Source of the DNA: Desulfarculus baarsii DSM 2075 | GTDB taxonomy: Bacteria; Desulfobacterota; Desulfarculia; Desulfarculales; Desulfarculaceae | DNA length: 64,000 nt | Reading direction: 5' to 3' | Assembly: GCF_000143965.1 (NCBI RefSeq) | Contig: NC_014365.1 | Location: 1,825,501-1,889,500, forward strand | Shown here: positions 60,072-64,000 of the stretch, one piece after another | Layout of the letters: the number at the start of each line of letters is the position of its first letter | How positions within the stretch are numbered: the first letter of the stretch is position 1 | Program-made: the position numbers and the translations under genes | Notes under the pieces: model-generated | Told to the model about the DNA's origin: nothing | Seen by the model: only the letters and a program-made list of their open reading frames with translations | The model's database searches: none

Positions 60072-62126
60072 ATGAAAAAAGCCGTTTTCATCGCCGCCTG
60101 GCTGTTGTTGTTGCCGGCCCCGTGCCTGGCCGCCGACAACCAATCGGCCGTGGTTCTGGAACAAGTCACGGTCAGCGCCGGCAAGCGCGAGAGCGCCTTG
60201 CAGGATTTCGCGGGCAGCGTCTCGGTGGTCGATGAAGCCACCCTGGAGGAAAAAGGGGCCTGGACCTTGGGCGAGGCCCTGCAACTGACGCCCAACGCCT
60301 ATATGAAAACGGCCCTTTCGGGCAACACCGTGGTCATTCGCGGCCTGTCGACCATCGACACGTCGCTGTTCAGCCCGGCCGGGCTCTACGTCGATGACGT
60401 GGCCTATCCGCTGACCTACATGCAGAACCTGGATTTTCTGGACGTCGAGCGGCTGGAGGTCTTGCGCGGGCCCCAGGGCGCGCTCTACGGGGCCAACAGC
60501 GAGGCGGGCGTGGTCAACGTGACGCTCAACCAGCCCGGCCCCCAGGTCAAGGCCAAGGCCCAGCTCGATTACGGCGATTATGACACCCTGCGCATGGTGG
60601 GCCAGGCCTCCGGCCCGGTCTACGCCGACAAGGTCTTTTTCGGCGCGTCACTGTTGCGCGCCAGCAGCGACGGCTACGTGGAAAACCTCTACAAGCACGA
60701 CGACCGGGCCTCCAAGGAGGAGCTGACCGGCGCGCGGGGCGTGCTGCGCCTGACGCCCGGCCCGGACTGGGACGTCTCACTGGCCGTTGACGGCAGCCGC
60801 CAGAACCTGGGCCTGGGCATTATGCGTTATCTGGACGGGCCCAACCGCACCGAGGCCTTCGAGGTGCGCTCCAACGCCGCCGACGTGGCCCACGAGGACG
60901 CGCTGGGTCAGTCGCTGCGCGTCAAATACGCCGGACGCTGGGCCGATCTGCTTTCGATCACCGCCCACCGCGACTATGCCTACGATTTCGAGATGGACGC
61001 CGACCGCACCTCCCTGCCCGTGGCCCGCTCCAACATGGACCTGGACCAGTCTTCGTGGAGCCAGGAGTTGCGCCTTAGCTCCAAGGCGGCCGGGCCCCTT
61101 TCCTGGCTGGCCGGCGTCTATGGCAAGCGCGACGAACTGGACGTGAGCATGGACTGGACCAGGGCCGTGGCGGCGATGTCCAGCAAGCTCAAAACCGACT
61201 CGACCCTGGAAAACTACGCCGCCTTTGGCCAGGCCACCTACGCCATCATCGAGGGCCTGCGCCTGAGCGCCGGCCTGCGCGCCGAGGCCTGGCGGACCTC
61301 GGGCCAGCAGCGCTATCGCACCATTAGCCTGGACCGCTCCTACGAAAAAGATCTCGACGACGTGGAGATCTTGCCCATGGCCACCCTGGCCTACGATCTT
61401 CGCGCCGGCGTCATGGCCTACGCCACCATCTCCACCGGCTTTTTGGCCGGCGGCTACAATTACTTCTCGTCCAACTGCCTAGACACCTTCACCTATCAGC
61501 CCGAGCACACCGTCAACTACGAACTGGGCCTCAAGACGTCCTGGCTCGACGACAGGCTGACGGCCAACGTCGCCCTGTTTTACACCCAGATCCGCGACAA
61601 GCAGGTGCGCGAGGAGGCCCCCGGCGGCGGCATCGGGGCCTGGAGCTTCACCAACGCCGCCGAGGCCCACTCCAGCGGCGGCGAGATCGAGCTGGCCGCC
61701 CGGCCCATCCAGGGCCTGACCCTCTCGGCCGGCCTGGGCTACGCCGCCACCGAGGTCGACGACTGGACCACCACCAGCGGCGGCGTCACCTACGATTATC
61801 AGGGCAAGCAACTGCCCTGGGCCCCCGAGTTGACCTACAACCTGGCCGCTGATTATCACCACGCCTCGGGCCTGTTCGCCAGGGCCGATCTCTTTGGCGC
61901 GGGCAAGCAATATTTCGACGCCGAAAACACCCTCTCCGACAACGGCTACCAACTGGTGGGCCTGCGCCTGGGCTACGAGGCCGCCCACTACAACGTCTCC
62001 CTGTGGTGCAAAAACCTCTTTGACGCCGACTACGCCAACAAAAAGGTCACCGACGCCTCGGGTTACACCCTCATCGAAGACGGCGCGCCCCGCACCTACG
62101 GGGTCAGCCTGGGCTGGAGGTTCTAG
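60072..62126 (+). CDS. TonB-dependent outer-membrane receptor (second)
   Basis: The frame opens at 59952, but ATG 60072 after GAAAGGG starts the signal peptide (MKKAVFIAAW..APCLA), giving 684 residues. A TonB box may lie in VVLEQVTVSAGKRE. The plug has LGEALQLTPNAYM, NTVVIRGLSTID, LYVDDVAYP and VLRGPQGALYGANSEAG; the barrel ends SLGWRF. It is not closely similar to the receptor at 49145 in the plug, so it probably takes a different ligand. Regulation by the upstream AraC protein is likely. Confidence 0.95.
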   Translation: MKKAVFIAAWLLLLPAPCLAADNQSAVVLEQVTVSAGKRESALQDFAGSVSVVDEATLEEKGAWTLGEALQLTPNAYMKTALSGNTVVIRGLSTIDTSLFSPAGLYVDDVAYPLTYMQNLDFLDVERLEVLRGPQGALYGANSEAGVVNVTLNQPGPQVKAKAQLDYGDYDTLRMVGQASGPVYADKVFFGASLLRASSDGYVENLYKHDDRASKEELTGARGVLRLTPGPDWDVSLAVDGSRQNLGLGIMRYLDGPNRTEAFEVRSNAADVAHEDALGQSLRVKYAGRWADLLSITAHRDYAYDFEMDADRTSLPVARSNMDLDQSSWSQELRLSSKAAGPLSWLAGVYGKRDELDVSMDWTRAVAAMSSKLKTDSTLENYAAFGQATYAIIEGLRLSAGLRAEAWRTSGQQRYRTISLDRSYEKDLDDVEILPMATLAYDLRAGVMAYATISTGFLAGGYNYFSSNCLDTFTYQPEHTVNYELGLKTSWLDDRLTANVALFYTQIRDKQVREEAPGGGIGAWSFTNAAEAHSSGGEIELAARPIQGLTLSAGLGYAATEVDDWTTTSGGVTYDYQGKQLPWAPELTYNLAADYHHASGLFARADLFGAGKQYFDAENTLSDNGYQLVGLRLGYEAAHYNVSLWCKNLFDADYANKKVTDASGYTLIEDGAPRTYGVSLGWRF

Positions 62127-62129
62127 CAA

Positions 62130-63167
62130 ATGCCGTGCGAAATCAACGACGACGCCCAGAGTTTCGGCCCCCTGGCCCAGTGGTTGCAGGGCCCGGTGCT
62201 CCTGGCCCTGGCCGAGGCGGCCATCGAACTGGATCTGCCGGAGTTGCTGGCCCAGACCGGCGACCTCGACGCCTTGGCCCGAATGCTGGGGGCCCATCGG
62301 GTCAATCTGGGCCTGCTTCTGGACGCCATGACGGCCATGGGCCTGGCCGTCAAGCAAGACGGCCGCTACGCCAACACGGCCCTTGGCGAGATGTATCTGC
62401 GCCGCCAGCGCGACACCTATCTTGGTGATATGCTGATTAATCTCAAGCAGATGCAGCATCGCCACCTGGACAAGCTGGCCGAGTTGGTCCGTAGCGGCCC
62501 GCCCGAGGTCCACGGGGCGCAACGCCTGAGCTCCCCGGAGCGCTGGCGGGCCTCGGCCGGTCATCTGGCCAATTATCAGCGGGCCTACCTGGCCCCGCTG
62601 GCCGTGGAGCTGGTCGAGGCCCTGCCCGAGTTTCCGGCCATGAAGCGCGCCCTGGACCTGGGCGGCGGGCCGGGCCTGGTGATCATGGCCCTGCTGGAAC
62701 GTCGACCGGATCTGCGCGGGGCGCTCTGCGACCTGCCGCCGCTGGCGGAGGTGGCCCGCGAGCACGCCGCCGCCCGCAACCTGGAGGGCCGCCTGGCGTT
62801 TATCGCCGGCGACTACAACCAGGTCGACCTGGGCCAAGGTTACGATCTGATCTGGGCCAGCCACACCCTCTATTACGCCAAGGACATGGACGCCTTCATG
62901 CAAAAGCTTTTGGCCGCCCTCAATCCCGGCGGGGTGTTCATCTGCCTGCACGAGGGCCTGACCGAGGCCCGCACGGCCCCGTCCCTGCACGTCCTGGCCC
63001 GGCTGTGCCTGGCCCTGGAGGGCCAGGACGTCTCGTTTGACCACGGTTTTTTGGCCGAAAACATGCGCCGGGCCGGTTTCGCCAGAGTGACCAGTCGGCC
63101 CATCGATGGGCCCATGGGCCTGGTGTGGCTGGACGTGGCCCGCAAGGCCCGCGCGGAGGAGCAATGA
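62130..63167 (+). CDS. SAM-dependent O-methyltransferase-like protein (Methyltransf_2 type)
   Basis: The 345-residue protein has an N-terminal winged dimerisation domain (LAEAAIELDLPELLAQTG, LGLLLDAMTAMGLAVKQDGRYANTALGE). The SAM fold follows with RALDLGGGPGLVIMALLERRP, CDLPPLAEVA, FIAGDYNQVDLGQGYDLIWAS and GGVFICLHEG. This is the architecture of hydroxyindole/caffeate-type O-methyltransferases, and also of some corrin or polyketide methylases. It begins 3 bases after the receptor stop and overlaps the next gene by 4 bases. Substrate unknown. Confidence 0.9.
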   Translation: MPCEINDDAQSFGPLAQWLQGPVLLALAEAAIELDLPELLAQTGDLDALARMLGAHRVNLGLLLDAMTAMGLAVKQDGRYANTALGEMYLRRQRDTYLGDMLINLKQMQHRHLDKLAELVRSGPPEVHGAQRLSSPERWRASAGHLANYQRAYLAPLAVELVEALPEFPAMKRALDLGGGPGLVIMALLERRPDLRGALCDLPPLAEVAREHAAARNLEGRLAFIAGDYNQVDLGQGYDLIWASHTLYYAKDMDAFMQKLLAALNPGGVFICLHEGLTEARTAPSLHVLARLCLALEGQDVSFDHGFLAENMRRAGFARVTSRPIDGPMGLVWLDVARKARAEEQ

Positions 63168-64000
63168 AACGCCTGATCTACTTGGTGGTGCTGTGCCTGC
63201 TGGCGGCCTCGCCGGTCGGCGCGGCCGAACCTCTGCGTCTGAGCGGCCCGCCGGTGGTGGAGAGCCTGCCGTTGATGGCCATGGCCAGCCAGGGTCGCTT
63301 GCCGGGGCTGGATCTGGCCGTGGAGTTCCGGCCCTGGCGCGGCCCGGATCAACTGCGGGCGATGATCGCCGGCGGCCAGGTCGACGGGGTGCTCATCACC
63401 ACGGCCATGGCCGCCGTGTTGCGGGCCAGGGGCCTGCCCTGCCGGGTGCTGGCGGTGATGTCGCCGCCGGTGTGGCTCGTGACCGCCAAGCCCCGCCTGG
63501 CCAGCCTGGCCGACATGGCCGATCGGCCGATCGTCTTGCCTTTCGGCCCCGGCGAGATGCCGGCCTTGCTGCTGCGGGCCGTGGCCGCCCAAAGTGGCGT
63601 GAGCCTGCGCACCAGCCAGGCCGGCAGCGCCCTGGAGGCGGTCAACCTCTTGGCCATGGGTCGGGCCGATGGCGCCGTGCTCAGCGAGCCGGCGGCCAGT
63701 CTGGCCGTGGCCAAGGCCGGCCTGGAGCGGCCGCTGCACAAAAGCCTCGATCTGCGCCAGGCCTGGGCCCTGGCCTTTCCCCAATGCCCCCAACTGGCCA
63801 GCACCGCCTTGGCTCTGGTCGGCCCCCGCGCCAATGATCCGGCCGTGGGCCAGGCCGTGGCCAGGGCCTTTGGCCAAAGCTGCCCGTGGGTGCAAGAGCA
63901 CGATGATCAGGCGCGGGCCCTGGCCGCCGCGATGTTTCCCGACCTGGCCGCCCAACTAACGCCGGGCGCGCGGCCGGTCATCAGCCTGTTGGACGGCCCC
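63164..64000 (+). CDS. Periplasmic ABC substrate-binding protein, NMT1/SsuA-like, partial
   Basis: ATG 63164 overlaps the methyltransferase stop (ATGA), and the frame stays open for 279 codons to the window end. A signal peptide (MKRLIYLVVLCLLAASPVGA) is followed by a type-2 periplasmic fold: LRLSGPPVVESLPLMAMA, VEFRPWRGPDQLRAMIAGGQVDGVLI, MAAVLRARGLP, RPIVLPFGPGEMPALLLRA and NLLAMGRADGAVLSEPAAS. This fits the NMT1/SsuA/TauA group that feeds ABC importers. Permease and ATPase genes probably follow beyond the window. Confidence 0.87.
   Translation, partial: MKRLIYLVVLCLLAASPVGAAEPLRLSGPPVVESLPLMAMASQGRLPGLDLAVEFRPWRGPDQLRAMIAGGQVDGVLITTAMAAVLRARGLPCRVLAVMSPPVWLVTAKPRLASLADMADRPIVLPFGPGEMPALLLRAVAAQSGVSLRTSQAGSALEAVNLLAMGRADGAVLSEPAASLAVAKAGLERPLHKSLDLRQAWALAFPQCPQLASTALALVGPRANDPAVGQAVARAFGQSCPWVQEHDDQARALAAAMFPDLAAQLTPGARPVISLLDGP

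Overview
The window looks like chromosomal DNA of a GC-rich anaerobic bacterium. The gene content (methyl-corrinoid demethylation genes, a RACo-type activator, NDP-forming acyl-CoA synthetase subunits, TonB receptors, sigma-54 regulation, frequent GTG and TTG starts) would suit a Desulfobacterota (former Deltaproteobacteria) lineage such as the Desulfarculales. This is inference from content only. No rRNA or tRNA gene and no insertion sequence was recognised.

Layout. (1) 1-10.8 kb: a methyl-corrinoid module. A GntR regulator and a corrinoid protein (minus strand, cut by the window edge) diverge from DUF1638, a pterin-binding methyltransferase, a second corrinoid protein, a UroD-family methyltransferase, an outer-membrane channel and a RACo-like activator. 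A sigma-54 two-component pair converges on the activator. (2) 10.9-11.2 kb: a HdeA-like periplasmic protein. (3) 11.5-40.5 kb: a complete type I-C CRISPR-Cas locus, cas3-cas5c-cas8c(cas11c)-cas7c-cas4-cas1-cas2, a 176-bp leader, and one giant array. By hand count the array has 320 repeats (the last truncated) and 319 spacers over 21.2 kb. (4) 40.5-42.8 kb: a GDSL-esterase autotransporter between the truncated last repeat and a relic repeat at 42756, suggesting the trailer end of the array was interrupted. (5) 43.4-51.5 kb, minus strand: TonB receptor, peptide/nickel-type binding protein, SAM methyltransferase, two permeases and two ATPases in a tightly overlapping operon behind a promoter and a leader terminator. 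(6) 51.5-52.5 kb: a His-rich glycine-zipper lipoprotein and a ZraP/CpxP-like protein. (7) 52.7-55.4 kb, minus strand: MarR regulator and two acyl-CoA synthetase subunits. (8) 55.5-57.8 kb: a Crp/Fnr regulator and a flippase. (9) 58.0-58.5 kb: two tiny overlapping genes between direct repeats. (10) 58.8-64 kb: an AraC regulator, then TonB receptor, O-methyltransferase and a binding protein that runs off the window.

How it fits together. Region 1 should transfer methyl groups from an unknown, possibly aromatic, methoxylated or methylated compound to tetrahydrofolate. Regions 5 and 10 share a plan: outer-membrane receptor, SAM methyltransferase and periplasmic binding protein. This suggests import coupled to chemical modification of a chelate or cofactor. 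The CRISPR array is the most remarkable element. It holds block duplications, near-identical spacers that look independently acquired, two spacers taken from opposite strands of one hairpin, a spacer resembling a tRNA and a spacer carrying an inverted piece of the CRISPR repeat itself.
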